64,000 bases of DNA from Andrena cerasifolii (GCF_050908995.1 NC_135123.1:7316001-7380000), one strand, 5' to 3'; positions 12,654 through 25,675 are shown, numbered from the stretch's first letter. Notes: a model not told the origin generated them from the letters alone. Numbers and translations are program-made.

Positions 12654-12749
12654 ATTTGTACATGCATATTAGTTAGTTACTTCATGGTTTTCATTTCATT
12701 ATTCTCTTTTCAATATTCTTTTGAGACAGGAAACAAGCAAGTCGAATGA

Positions 12750-13634
12750 ATAAAACATGTCTTATTGAAAGAAGGTAATACTCAGCAAAAAGTAGCTGAA
12801 ATTTTGAATTGTAGCCGAAGCGCGGTAAGTAAAATAAAAGGAAAATTTAACGAGACGGGCAGTGAGGTGAAGCGCAAAAGAGGCGGACGTCCGCGCTCAA
12901 CTTCAAGAAGAGATGACAGACGATTAAGACAGATCGTAAAGAAAATGAGAAGAGCCACATCTCACGAAATTAATGAAAAAATGGGGTATTCTTTCTGCGA
13001 AGCAAAGGCAAAGCCATTTCTCACTAAGGAACGCAAAAAGAAACGTTTAGAATAGACTACAGAAGATTGGAGTAAAGTTGTTTTCAGCGATGAATCGCGT
13101 GTATGCATCGAAAGAGGAGAACACCAATTGAAAAATTTAGTGAAGATTGTTTGAATTTTAAAATAAAATATCCAAAGTCGTATATGGTCTGGAGCTGTAT
13201 GACAGCTCAAGGAGTTGGACAAATATGCATTTTGCATAAAAATGTGAGCTCTCAAGTATATATTCATATATTAGAACACTTTTTAATACCGAGTTTAGAT
13301 CAGTGGTTCGAGGATTCGGATGATTTTTATTTTCAACATGACAATGCAAGTTGTCATCGAAGCAAAATAGTTCAAAACTACCTTCAACAAAAAGGCTTTC
13401 GAACCGTAAAATGGCCAGCAAATAGCCCAGATTTAAGTCCAATCGAAAATTTGTGGGCACTTTGGAAACAATTTAAACGCGACAAAAAAAACAAAAAATA
13501 AAACTGAACTTTTGGAAGCCATTAAGCTGTCATGGAAACAAATTTTGCCATCACAGTGTGAAAACTTGATTACATCGATGCCAAAACGTATACAAGCTGT
13601 GATACGTGCACGTGGGAACGTCGCAAAATACTAG
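12750..13634 (+). pseudogene. Tc1-family transposase pseudogene (DD34E)
   Basis: The plus-strand reading changes frame. The first block (about 12750-13055) has the paired helix-turn-helix DNA-binding region (VAEILNCSRSAVSKI) and a GRPRSTS hook. The first catalytic Asp follows in FSDES (Asp codon 13089-13091). After a frame change near 13115-13130 the second Asp is in QHDN (13340-13342) and the Glu in SPIENLWA (13445-13447), giving 34 residues between them, the DD34E signature. A second frame change near 13490 leads to the C-terminal part, which ends at TAG 13632-13634. A stop at 13053-13055 and the lack of an in-frame ATG before the first block complete the damage. The last residues lie inside the right inverted repeat. 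Confidence 0.92.
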
Positions 13635-13909
13635 GTGATATAAATATTAAATCAATTATTGTTACTTTTTTCCAGAACATCGGTCCGTTCCATACTTATT
13701 TCCCAGACACATTTTGTTTCTTCCATATTCTGTATTATATAATAAACAAAATTCTTAATTATTTTTGGTGCTTTTACTTTAAAATAGACCAATTTAACAT
13801 TACCACGCGTTTCATATATATACCGCTGCATATTATACATAAAAAATATTGGTATTTCTCGTTAATTTCGTATTTTTGCGTTTGGTCCCAAACTTATTGC
13901 CAGGGGTTG
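13619..13909 (-). repeat. Right terminal inverted repeat of the Tc1-like transposon
   Basis: This is the inverted partner of the left repeat. Its inner edge carries the last residues and stop codon (13632-13634) of the transposase, so coding and terminal sequences overlap here. Confidence 0.88.
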
Positions 13910-13911
13910 TA

Positions 13912-16900
13912 GAAGGCTGGTTGCAGCGCAGATTCGGACAGGTGCGAGTTAGAGCGACCCGCTCGGAGCTGAGAAATAATCAAAGGACGCATCTAGATCG
14001 AGGTTCCCCCGTTGAGTAAGCCACGCTGACCCGTATGGAGCCGATCCGTTTTAAATTACCGGTGCAAGTCGGAGAAATGCACAAGCCTGGCCGTTACTAT
14101 CGGAAGCAGAGATCTTCCCAGCGATTCAATGACGAACGTGTCGAATCGCGACATACGGTCTGACTCACTTGGATAAGCAGAGGTCGAATGAGTATGTAGA
14201 CGCGAAAGTGCACATGTAGGTGCATAAATATTACAAAGCGTTGATCAGCGTTGTTGCCGGCTGATAGGGGCTCGGTTGTGTGCGCATCAGACGATGATTA
14301 TCGCCGCCGATAAGCCTGTTTGAGGTGACATTAGACAGCGTCTGGCTTCTCCAGGCCGTTAATTGTGCAACGAATTTTGTTTATCGGTCTCTGCGCGCGC
14401 GCGCGCGCGTGGTGTCGAAATCGGCTTTTGTAATTCGAGCAAACACAGGCCCGCCGGGGAAAACTGCACCGCCGTTTCCACGTAATTTGCGTCTCGGCGA
14501 ACGGCAAACATTCCCAGACGGCTGCTCTCGTGCTTTACCTGTGACGGAGCACCGCGAGAAACCGATTTCAGGATTTAATTCACTCGGGGGGCGGGGGATC
14601 GCGGTGCATTCCACTCCGCACCCCACAGACACTCTTTTTTATTCATCCGATCGCGCAACCTGCATCAATCAAATTTATAATTTCAAGAGCTTGCGAACAG
14701 GGTCTCCTGCGGAGCTCTCGCCCTGGGATTAACAAGGGAGTTCGACAAGGCGCGCTGCTTTTCTCAAGTTAGCCTCGCGCAACCGAAGGCACCCACGTTC
14801 GTCAACCGATTCAAAGATCTTCGTGCGAGCGGAGGATTAATTACAGTAGCTCGGAGCCGAGGGGACCCAACGGACGCTGCAAGCCCAGGAACTCGCCTAC
14901 TTTTTTCACCGCGTCGGATCGCCGTCGCGTCGACGCGGTGACGCACAGTGCGTCGACCAGCGTCGCGAGAAAGGAACGGGAAATGGAGCAAGGCGACGGG
15001 ACGGCAGTTGAAATTCGATCGGAATGCGAAGGAATCGAAGATGGCTCGGGCACGGGCTCGGCCCAATTACCAAGGCTGCCGCAAATCGAGGAGCAGAGGA
15101 AGGAACGTTCGCGGGCCGGGAATAGGCATCGTCCTCCGCGCGCAGACTTCCTTTTATGTCGCCCGCGGCCATTGTAGTATTTATGTAACAATAGAATTAG
15201 CCGGTGAGTGGACCAGTGGGACATGGAATCGAAGGGAATCCAAAATAAACGAGCGGACAGAGTCAAGAGCTTCGCGTTCGCCAGCCTGAAATAAACGGTG
15301 CCGAGCGGCGATCGGCGGCTTTCGAGGAAAGTGCTTCTTACCAGGCGTACTTTGTACGGTGCAGAGAGGACAGATAATCGGAGCAGGCAGGAAGCGCGTC
15401 TCTGCTGCTATCGCGTTCTCGTGGATAAGCTAATTTGGCCGCGGCTCGATACCGAATCGAGGAAAGCGCTCTGCAGCGACGAACACCGCGAGGCATCGAG
15501 CGAAACATTGCCTCGGTGCGCGTGAATGTGCCGATCATGCACTGGCGATTGCTAGCCCTGGCTATTTACTCGAGGAAAGCCACAGAAACCCGAAGAAATA
15601 AAATAGTTAAAAAGGAAGAAATACATTTTTAATCAAACTTCCCTGCGCTAAACAGGAATTTCCTGCGCACCAGCCTAATAAACAAAATCCGTGACTCACG
15701 TTATCTCCTTGGCTCACCGCGATGACTCCTCGTCCTTCCGTTCGGTCTGAAACAGAAGAAAGACTTTTATGAAACAACCGTTCCATTACCTTTAATTCAA
15801 ACTTCAAATATTAGACACAGTGTCCTGGAGTGCCTTCGACGTTCTTCCTAGAAATACTACGAAATTGGGAGGGATTATTTTCCACGCCAAAGCACTCTGG
15901 AATTTCGCTGTACGCAGACGGGAACTCGGCTGGCCCCTTCCGGTGAGGAGGCCCACCGCAGCGGTCCTCCCGCCCGTTCGTAGACGTTTCCACGCAGCTG
16001 CGGTTCGAGTGAATCAGCGAAATGGATGCGCGAAGCAGAGCGACCGGAGCTCTTCTCAGGTGGACGATTTATGGAAAACCCGGGGGAAGCACGTAGCCAC
16101 TTTCCTGCTGTAGCCGCGATCTGTTTCTAAGCGGAGTTTCAAGGAGGGCAGGACGACAAGGTGGCGAGTGTGTCAATCGTTCCGTTGCACTGCGAGCGTT
16201 TTTCCGGTTGAGTCACTGCCGCGATAACGACGCGCCGAATAATCGGCTTACGTGTCCGCAGCCACGTAGGGGAACGGTTGGTTATTTTTTCGAGGCGGGC
16301 ACACGATGTCGGCTTGCCCGTTTCCGGCTTCGGGTATCGCGGCGGACGATAAGTCCGAAGGGAAAAAGGGGCAGCTTTTCTATCGAATGACGCAAGAGTT
16401 ACCGCGACGATTACCATTGCGATTATCGTCCGTTGCGGCACGACGCCGCGGCCATGCAACGCGGGATCGCAACAACAATGCCGATTATTAATACGTAACG
16501 GGCGTTATCGACAAGACCTCGCATCGCTTTGTGATATAACGCGTAAACATCGATCCAAGGCGAGTGGAACGCTTTCAGATAATTTCGTTTGCTCGGTGTC
16601 CCTTCTGGATGTAATCGCCGGGCATCCTTCGGCTGTCTGTCGCTCGAGACGGAGGTATGCGCGTAGGTGCTCGGAAGGATCTGCTATCTGAAGTGCTCGT
16701 CGCGGGCTTAGGTCGAAGATAAAGCGTCGATGCAGGTGGCAATTGCACGGTGGTGGAATTCGGAGAAGCGGATCGAGTTCCTTTCAACGGACTTGAAGAG
16801 CTTCCAGGTCTGGACGATATTCTAACGGATTCGAGACTCTGCGTACCGTTCAGCGGCATAGAATCTAACACCCACGTCTAGCTGTTGCACCTGAACCGTT

Positions 16901-18565
16901 CGTCTGCGCGACGAGAGGACAGAGGCATCTTCCTTCGTCATTTCTCCCTTTATTTCTCGGTTACGGCGCCGGCCTTCGTGTTCGTCCGTGAGCAACGCGA
17001 TAGAATTTTCTTTGATCCACGTCACCACTCTTTACGGTCGCTGTAATAGATACCACCTGCGCGATATCTCAATCCCCCGTTCGATAGCGTTAGCTGCTCC
17101 GCGCGATTGTTCCCTTCACCGAAAAAGGCATGCCGCGTCAGATTTTCAATGCCGACGCAGGGTCGCATCTCAAGTAGAATCGGCACAGTATCCAGCCAGA
17201 CACCGCGCAATCTTTTTAAACAGATTCTGTTTCCTGTTTCGCGTGAATGGGACGTTTCTCTGTATTTCTATCTTATTCTTCTCGCTCAGCATATTTACAG
17301 GCGACTGTACCGCGGGAATATAAACTATTCCAACCCCTTTGCATGTACCCTGCCGTGTCCCCTTGGCTAAATATGTGAACGGTAGGCCGCTGACGAATGA
17401 AGCCCAGATACGACTTAATTACGTGGCTCGAAAAACAAGACTAGCATCCCTATCGCATCTTGCCGCGTAACAGGACGCTCAACAACTTGTTTGCTTCCAA
17501 TAATACCATTTACAATCGATGACCCGTCGCGAATGTGCGAACATTGCGAATGCTTTCTCCGCTGCATTCTCCGGCAACCAAACGAGGAACGAAGAGAGGC
17601 CGAGCGATAAACCCTTCGCTCCGAAGAAGCCACCCCTCGTTAACATCTGTTCCTCCAAACTGTCGACGCCGGGAGCGAGCCGGCCCGGCTAGCCGGGGAA
17701 GAGAGTCGCGATTAACGTCCAGACGAGGAGGCCAGAGGTTGACGGGGGTCAGATCGCTCGGATCCGCGCTTCCTGCTCGGCTCGGCCCGCCGAAAATATC
17801 GGGCGTGGTTACGCAAGCGATCGAGCGGTGCGGTCGCGATTGGAAATGGGCGAGTGACGCGCAGTGGGTGTCGCGAGGGCGAAGATAATCGCGGTACGCG
17901 GGTTCCACGTGGTCGTAACGCGCTCGCCTTCTCCACGCTGAACGCGAGCAATGTCGAGAGCGATTGTGTCACAGCCGCGCAGCACTGACCTCGCGCACTC
18001 CGCCAGCCTTGCGCTCGCCAGCGCCCGATCGCGGCTCTTTTTTGCCAGCTCGCGCCAGTCACAATCCGGACGCGTCCACCGCCGAGAAATTTCTCGCCGC
18101 ACGCCTCGAATCGCTCGCCTCAGTTTTTCTTCTTTTTTTTTTTCCCTCCCTTTCTTCCCACCCGCCCCGCAACCCTGTCTTTACCGTTATCGGCTGCTGA
18201 AAGCGGCAAGGTGAAACGATCGACGGTGTGACAGAAATGTCACCGGCGATCTTATCGCGATCGCGCTCGATCTCTGCTCACCTTCGACACCCGGCTCACG
18301 GCTGTATGCATGATAGGAGCTGATTTATTCGTGGCGTGAGGAAATGCTACGATATTGCGGTAATCAGGCGCAGAGGTAGCCGAGGCTTGAATGAATCCTG
18401 AGCGTTCAGCGCGACACGAAGGGTAAACGGGTTAACGCGCAGATATCTTACGATTCTCCGGAGAGATCCCGAAGGATCTTCACTGCATTCGGCTGATTTT
18501 CTTGCGCAAGGCTGACCCCAGAGGCTATAACTCGCGGGTCGAACTCGGCGTAGTTAACGAGACTA
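13912..18565. other. GC-rich unique-looking DNA, no gene recognised
   Basis: Short overlapping frames occur on both strands without recognisable domains. A (GC)n run lies at 14393-14409, prone to Z-DNA. A T-rich/C-rich tract lies at about 18120-18165. A 98-residue minus frame (16575-16871) is Ser/Pro/Thr-rich and looks slightly more protein-like than its neighbours. It has no family signature and I do not call it a gene. Confidence 0.4.
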
Positions 18566-18569
18566 TTAA

Positions 18570-19635
18570 CCCTTCGTTGACACACCTCCAGTTTCGATCG
18601 ACTTTGACACACTGGGTGGCTCACACCCACAAGAATTTTTCAACGACTGCCATTCTTATGTTATGTTTTTGTTATCTGTTATTATCTCTTCTTAATTTAT
18701 CTTTGTTATTTTATTTTATATTATATTATTTTATTTTATGTTATTATTTTATATATATTTTTTATTTCTTTCTCTTATTTTTATCTTTCTATGTAGTAAT
18801 GGTAATAATTTTGTATCTCTGTACACTAAAGGGTTTCCCGTTATTAATAATAATAATAATTCTTATCTGAAGAATCGAATCGTTATGAAAAAAATCAGGG
18901 GTCAACTTCAAGGTCTCTAGAATGTATTCCAATAGCTGTTTGACTGAGATTTTATCACAGTTTTTGTAAAAAAAATTCTAGATTAATATACCTATGTCGA
19001 GAAAAAATGAAGGAAATCTTCAAAAAATTGTAACTGATGCAAAGTTCAATATTACAAGCTACGAATCTACAGAGTTGTTGTTTAGATATAATATTTTGAG
19101 AAAAAAAAATAGTTTGCTCGTCGGCTTCATATAAACGTTTTATTTTTGTTCAAGAAATGATAGAAAATTGTTATATATTGTATTTCTCTGAGAAATTATG
19201 ATGAAAATTATAGATCTCCTCTTCTTCATTGTTTTGCACTACAACTTGTACGACTGTTCGAGGACGCACATTATAAGCCATGGTGCAGTGTACTGTAATA
19301 CATAATGCGCAATTAATGTAATGCATAATTACTGTCATTCTAAGGTATACCTACGATAAATACGAGCGAAAACAGCCCGGAGCACAATACTTTTTTCTTC
19401 ACTCGAAACTGACGTCTTTAACACACATTGGGTGGTTCACACCCATAACCCGCTACCTACGACCCCAGGACAACAATTGACGCTTGCCACGTTTGAGTAA
19501 CAGCCCTAAAGTGTAGTAAACTTTCCAATCTAACGCTAGATGCTGCCATTAATCCGATACTCTACGTTTTGGAAAAAGGTACACGGCGTCAAAATCAGTT
19601 TATGGGTGGCTCATACCCAGAGTGTCAACGAAGGG
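18570..19635. mobile_element. piggyBac-like non-autonomous element (TTAA sites)
   Basis: TTAA flanks both ends (18566-18569 and 19636-19639). The inverted ends read CCCTTCGTTGACAC on both sides. TTAA target sites with CCC-starting ends are the known hallmark of piggyBac transposons. There is no transposase, so it would depend on one elsewhere. A palindromic motif close to GGGTGGCTCACACCC recurs near both ends (about 18614, 19428 and 19601), probably subterminal binding sites. A LINE 3' end is inserted inside (about 18655-18860). Confidence 0.85.
18655..18860 (+). mobile_element. LINE 3'-end fragment, copy 3, nested
   Basis: Only T-rich 3' untranslated sequence remains, then the hairpin GGGTTTCCC (18831-18839) and an (AAT)n tail (18841-18860). 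The T-rich part resembles 57750-57890 of copy 4, including the step to a CTAAAGGGT block. It sits inside the piggyBac-like element and so arrived after it. The left edge is approximate. Confidence 0.75.
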
Positions 19636-19639
19636 TTAA

Positions 19640-20200
19640 TGTAATGAGATTATTAATGTAATAAAACGGTAATAAAACATTCTCCCTGAAAGAAGCGTCC
19701 CAGGTTTAGCATTTTTCTGAATTAAACGCGACGGTGTTCGCCGAGGCATCGACGATTGGCGTCTCTAGAGGTGGACGATTCCATTTTCGAGAAGGGGCGG
19801 CTTGGCCACGCGTGTAATAGCTCGCAGGGTTAAAGCTGGCTTAGCTAATGTCGATTGTCGTACGCCTCCGTTGCATTACATAATGCCGATTATACAAGAG
19901 TTGCATGCTGCGGTCGGATCAGGGCCAGCGCGATATTACGTAGTAAATAAATATATAATTGGGTTGGCTACATATCGTAGGCTTAATCCAAGGCTGGGTC
20001 CATGACATAGAATTTCACTATTCCGACGTGCCGTCGCGTATTAGCCGATTATAACGGCCCCGTTATTGCGAAACCGCGCGACGGACCTCGCGAGAAGACC
20101 ATCAGCCACGCAGACGAGCAGCCGCAAGTATTCCTACGCGATCACACTGGTTTCCACAATACTTTCAAAGAAACTAACCAAAGTCCACCCCTCAACTGAT
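19640..20200. other. Short spacer, nothing recognised
   Basis: This is unique-looking sequence between two transposons, with no gene, RNA or repeat seen. Confidence 0.4.
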
Positions 20201-20202
20201 TA

Positions 20203-21090
20203 AGGGATTATGCCTACCTGTGAGGTCTGAAAAAACATGTATATTCGGGAATTTTTGGGGAAAAACTAGAAGGCTTTTTTAATCAAACCTTTGTGTATTC
20301 GAAAGTGTATATGTTAAACTACTTGTAGTAATTTCTGCGATGGGAAATGTAAATAAATAAAAGAAATATCAGCGATCTCCCGCAAGCGATTTTTTTTCAG
20401 TAGTTTGCGGTGACCACTAATTTTTACCTGGATCATCTGAGATAAAATTAGGTAGTATATTGTATTATCTAGTCCTTAATCGTTCATTATCCTGAAAAAT
20501 TAATTTCCTACGAAATGGCGGCTTCTCATAGCAAAACTATCGATTTTCACCACAGAATCGCATTTTTCATCATTTGTAAAATAAATACTACGCAACGGAA
20601 ATGAAAAAGCCACGATTAAGGAGTAGATAATCTAATGTACTAACTAAATTTGGTCGAATTTTTTATTTCCGATGAACCAGGTCAAAGCTACAGTCGTCAC
20701 CATAAAATACACTCGGCGGTATGCAAGGATCACTTGCATACATATGTACAAATGTGTACATAATATATATTTGCTTACTTATTTATAATAATTTTTAAAC
20801 AAGTTGGTTACACAGAGTAATCTATGGTTGTAATATGCTCTGATTTCATTTACTGTAAAATTCTGTACAATCGTTAGAAGAATCGGTTCTATAACCGCTT
20901 TGTAACTTACATAGAATCGAAAAAATAAAAGTTATAGAGCTATATAGGAACCGTAACTTATACTTATATAGTCTGATATTTCGGTTCTTTATAACGGTTA
21001 TTCAGAACAAAGGTTCTTCATAACTCTTTCAAGAACCTAAATCTTTATAATAACGGTTTCAAGCCCTGCTTACAGGTAGGCATAACCCTT
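20203..21090. mobile_element. TA-flanked non-autonomous DNA transposon, 888 bp
   Basis: TA flanks both ends (20201-20202 and 21091-21092). The inverted ends read ARGGRTTATGCCTACCTGT with two mismatches. The interior is AT-rich and non-coding. The last 200 bp hold a palindrome-rich module also found inside another element at 37561-37770. A matching end (AGGGGTTATGCCTA on the minus strand, 42661-42648) shows the family is present again near 42.6 kb. TA target sites suggest Tc1/mariner mobilisation. Confidence 0.8.
20870..21066 (-). repeat. Palindrome-rich GGTTCT/AACCG module, copy 1
   Basis: This is a chain of degenerate inverted motifs built from GGTTCT, AACCG and TTATAA. Read on the minus strand it aligns well with 37561-37770 on the plus strand over about 200 bp. 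The 14-mer CGGTTCTATAACCG occurs exactly in both (20884-20897 and 37676-37689). It is non-coding. It could be a nested SINE-like insertion or a shared internal block of two transposon families. Confidence 0.75.
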
Positions 21091-21092
21091 TA

Positions 21093-24000
21093 AGTACCAA
21101 TAAGTAGAATTAGTCTATCACAGCGCAGACACAGCTCCATCGTTCCTCGAAAGTGTTCAGTTACTTAAAGGAATACTTTCCAGTTATAATTGAACATTAG
21201 CTGGCACAGCGTTCGTAGAAGCTTCTAGGAAGCCCCTGTTCCAAGGATGCTGCTCGCAGAGCCGATGGATAGATAATAATAATCATAGATATCGCAGCGG
21301 TACGCATTGGAGGATTAGCGGAACGACAAAGATGGATCCGTTGCATCGGAGGCTGATTGCTCAGAGGGTGACGTAACGAAAGCCAGGTGCGATTACCAAG
21401 GTGATTAGAAGATTCTCGTAATGGCGGGACAGCGGAATGTTTAATTGAATCGGCCGTCTGAGAAACCTCGGGAGTGAATTTTCTCAGCGGACCGCGTCGA
21501 TCGCAGTCGCTCGTCCCACGAAAGTAGATTCATTCGGCCTCTGAACGATCCATCGGGATTCAATATATATACAGCTACCACTGTTGGATAAACTCCTCGA
21601 AACTGACCGCCCACAGATATCGGACTCGATCGAGAATAAGGAGACGGAGTGGACGAGGGGGCTCGATTATTTCCAAGTCACAGCAGCTTCCCATTGAGAA
21701 AGACAGAAGGACATTATTCCTCTCGCTCCTCCGTCGGCAGGCCAGCTTTCACGTGTGAAACGGCGAGTCCTTTGGAACACTCGTTACGTTCGATGAACCT
21801 CTGCCAAGTCACGTTCGCGGAACGGAATCGGCCACGTGTCGCGAGAGAACCGCTCGCGATCGACAAACGACACCTGCTGGCTCGCTTTTCAACGGGGACG
21901 AACGCTCATTACCGTCCATTCCCATGGTTCGCGGAATCCCCCGGCTCTGTTGTTCGTCCGCAGCCAGACGGCCTTTCGGCGCCGCAACATGTGCGAAAAT
22001 AAAAGTGTCGCTGAAAGCAACAGCCGTTTCGCTTTGCAGGGTGGGAATTACTCGAGCATCGACGACTATTATTCGACCGTTCGGGGTAAATCGTGCGAAA
22101 TGTTTGGGTAGCTGCGTAGACCCTCGGGTGCCGCGGTAAAAGTGTTCGAAAACGCTCGGGAACGGGGCTGGAAATAGGAGGAAGCGATTCTGTTACGTGG
22201 CTCGCGCGTGCTACGCTCCGAGTATTGCGTTTCTTCGGCGGCTGGCGCCACGAAGAATTTATCTCGCGCAAAATACGAGACGCGCAACGTATTGCGACAG
22301 CGGCCCGATAATGTCCGGCCTGCCGCAAGAAAAACAAGTTGAACGGCCTTTTTATGGAGTGCTCTGGGTGGACGGGCCTTGTTTCCACGATTGTTTGCAG
22401 AGCCGGCGCGCACGTGGCCGCCGCACGGCCCGCGAAACTGTCGTATAAAGGAAACGCTCGCACGGCCGGAGGGGCACGCTTTGTTAACGACTTTTCCCCC
22501 CTTCGTATGCGCGGCGACGCGCGCGCGCGCCTCCTGGAAACAAAGAGGCGGCTCCGAGATGCGATTCACGGCACGCAGCGTCGTTAATTAAACCCCGCTG
22601 TATCGCCTTCCCTTTTACACGAATTGTTCAAAGTCTCCATAAAGCGATACCGGAATCGTCGACGCCGGAGGCCTTGCTTCGATCCTGGTTAAAACGCGCG
22701 CCGATTCCGCGCGGCCGAAGGAAGGCCGCGGCCAATGAAAAGCGACGGCTCGAAGGATAAACGTCCGAGGCGATTAATATTACAGCGACGGGCGAGCGGG
22801 CCCGCCAGGGAAACGCGGAAATTTCAGCGGACGGCCGCTCCGCTCGCGACGCGTCGTCGCCGTCTGCCAAAAAGGGAAGCGAAACACCGCGACACCCATC
22901 GCCGCTCGATTAATACGTAGATCACCTTGGCGATAATCGACGAGCGCTCGCGTCCTTCTCGCGTCTCTTCTCCTCTTTTCCCGCCCGACCGTTTATTTGT
23001 CGTCGCTCGCCGCCCGGTCGATTGGCCGCGAGTTAACGACAATGCGCACCGCGGAGAATCGTGAAAGCGTGGAGGAAGGCAGGACGAAGTTAATGTTCAT
23101 TGCGCTGGGACTTGAGAAGGGAAAGACGAGGTCCGAGGTGAATCCGAATCGAAGGGCATCGAAAAACAATGTTTAAATGAAACTCGACGCAGCAGCGGAG
23201 GAGGAGAGGGGCAGGGAGGAAGGCAGAGAGGCGGCTAGCGATATAGAGAGGGTTGAGAGGGGAGAGAGGGCCTTGGGTAGGCTGTCCTTGACTCAGCACA
23301 GTTACCCCGGCTCGAAGTGTGACGTCATTCTGCATAACTCGCCTAATTGCATCGTTGCTGCCGCTGCCGCTGGCTGCTGCACTCCGCCACTCCTCCCACT
23401 CCCAGCGCAGCCATTCCCCCACCCCGGCGGTGCTTCCCCTTTCGTCGCTAGTGCCCCTTCAACCCCACCACGAACACCGCGAATCCCTTCCAAGACCCTA
23501 CGAAGCCTTCTGAGAGCGCTAACTAGTCCGTCGTTCCTCCTCCACCTTTTTGCTCCACTCCTCCCCCTCGTCCCACCCCTCCACTTTCTGCATCCCCGTG
23601 CACCCTCGCCCCACGACTCGTCACTTTTCTTCGTACGGTTTTGTTTGGACGTTACGAAACCGAAGGTTCGCTGCAATCTTAATTGGTAGCGATATACCCG
23701 CGTTTTTCTTCCTCCTCCTCCTCCTCTTCACCCCTCGATCGACGGGGTGGCGGATTTAGTAGATGCTCGAGGCTCTCGCTCCCTCTGACGATACTTTCAG
23801 ATGACCGTCGACTTACGTCGCGATCCACCGTTCCACCGAACGTTTATTACAGGCTTATTTTTGAACATCGTCCAAGGAGAAGTCACTGGACGCCTCGCAT
23901 TTTGCGCGTGTCGCCCGGAACGACCCTGGCGACACGACCGGTGTCGAAATACCTCGTTCGATCGGACACCATCGCACGCGACGTTCACGGGGCACTGTCA

Positions 24001-25001
24001 AATGCCCGCGAGTTTTTCCCGGTGTGCAGCTGCGCGTGGCCGCCACGTGCATGGGCATCGGCTGCGAACTCCGCCTGCGAGTCAACGTTTCGGCGGTGAG
24101 TTCAGCACGGGGTCAAAGCGCGGAAAGAACCGCCCGATGCGTTTGCGCCGCCTGGTGTCGATCTAGCCTCGGCGCAACAAGGGGAATGGGTCGTGCGGGA
24201 TCAGCCGCACAGCTCTGATGGCTGTCCTGTCTTCAAACCGATTCCTTGGGTCTATCGAAGCTTCGATCAAAATTAGCAACGCTGCAATTGGGAATCTCTG
24301 ATATCGCGGACCAAGGCGGAGAGCACCAATCGATCTCATTACTCACGGCTACGTTCCCAACGCTTCCGCAACGTGTACCTATTACACAAAGCCACCAGTT
24401 TTCCGAGGGAGAAAAATTCGCCCGGTTTTCCTTGATCTGGCACCGAACGATATCGTTGCTCGATTCGTTGGAACGGTTGGCGAGCAGCGACGGCCCTGAA
24501 CCCGCCTCCGATCCGCGGAGGTCGTGTCAGAAAAAATCGTGGATGGCGTATCGTTCCGACCCTGGATCGACGCTTGCCGGGTATGGCACGGCCAGGCAGA
24601 AGGCAGAAGGCAGCTGGGACCGCGAAAGAAAGGAGTCATCGACTCGCGTTTGACTTGGCCTTCGGTTATTAGCAACGCAAACTGCGCGCTCGCCAACTGC
24701 AGCGCTGCTGCAATGCCACCGTGGCAAACAAAGTATCCTGCGCCGATCGGGCCGAGCGTAAACGATTGCACGCTCGCCGTCCGCTGCGATTCCTGCGCGT
24801 CAACGATTGCGCTAACAGGAGATTCTCTTCGCGAAAGTCGTGTTTCTTGCTTGGATCACGCGTAGACCAGCTCTGCGTTAAGGGAACTAGAGTACGCGCG
24901 AGCAGAAGTGGCTGTGACCTAGCTCACGCTTCGAGTAGGTTTAAGTCAGGACTGAGCAAAGTAGATCGAGTTACAAGAGACTGTATTTTCGGGACCTGTA
25001 C
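21093..25001. other. GC-rich unique-looking DNA, no gene recognised
   Basis: Overlapping open frames occur on both strands at 21.6-24.9 kb (up to 184 residues) without domains. A (TCC)n run lies at about 23709-23726. A pair of bZIP-type motifs lies at 23289-23327. No splice-bounded exon could be supported. Confidence 0.4.
23289..23327. promoter_or_regulatory. AP-1/MARE-like and CRE-like motifs close together
   Basis: TGACTCAGCA at about 23289 and TGACGTCA at about 23320 match the classic AP-1/MARE and CRE consensus sites. Two perfect bZIP sites within 40 bp in GC-rich DNA could mark an enhancer or promoter. No start site or gene is visible nearby, so this is only a suggestion. Confidence 0.2.
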
Positions 25002-25004
25002 TTA

Positions 25005-25672
25005 CAAGGAAACATATCGAACCCGAAAATTCTGATTGCAATGAAACTCCGTACGATTGTAGAGCATGTCGGAGTATGTAAGAAACGATTTTTTTTTGTG
25101 CGGAAAAATAGTCCGAGGGGGTGAAATCAGCCCCAAAATTTTCAGCGATTTTTCGTTTTTCGAGTATAACTTTGTAACGGTGCGAGGTAGAAGAAAACCG
25201 TAAATGGATAAAATATTCAGTGTTTGATGCCGTGTAACGCACTGCGAAAGAAATGTTTGTACGTCCAAGAATTTATAAATAAATTAAAATTTTCGTTATT
25301 TTACATATAATTTCTAACCGTGAGGGTTGGGGACGATCTTTTTCCGTGTAAAAGTTATAATTCGCAATGGTTTACTAAAATGTAAAAGGAAAAAATTTTG
25401 CTTCATTTGCTTATTTGTTTACAAAAATTTTCCGCCTTTGTCCATATTACTACCATCTGAACATTTTGTCCATTTACGGTTTTCTTCTACCTCGCACCGT
25501 TACAAAGTTACACTGCAAAAATGAAAAATCGCTGAAAATTTGGGGGCTGATTTCACCCCCTCGGACTGTTTTTCCGCAGAAAAAAAAATCGTTTCGTACA
25601 TACTCCGACGTGCTCTACAATCGTACGGAGTTTCATTACAACCAGAATTTTCGGGTTCGATGTGTTTCCTTG
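25005..25672. mobile_element. Foldback MITE with TTA target duplication (Harbinger-like)
   Basis: Arms of about 215-230 bp (25005 to about 25225, about 25450 to 25672) are near-perfect inverted copies around a 225-bp AT-rich centre. Ends read CAAGGAAACAYATCGAACCC. TTA precedes the left end and follows the right end, a 3-bp duplication. TWA target sites are typical of PIF/Harbinger elements. The element at 39311-39720 has related ends (CAAGGGAAC) and a TAA duplication, so the two form one family. It is non-coding. Confidence 0.85.
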
Positions 25673-25675
25673 TTA

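Larger units (their letters stand above)
12338..13909 (+). mobile_element. Complete Tc1-like transposon, inactivated
   Basis: The element is 1572 bp and is flanked by TA on both sides (12336-12337 and 13910-13911), the Tc1/mariner target duplication. Its ends begin CAACCCCTGRCAATAAG. The terminal inverted repeats are unusually long, about 290-315 bp, and differ at scattered positions. The left one carries about 30 extra bases near 12576-12605. A single transposase region on the plus strand lies between them and runs into the right repeat. The divergence and coding breaks show it no longer moves by itself. Confidence 0.92.
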
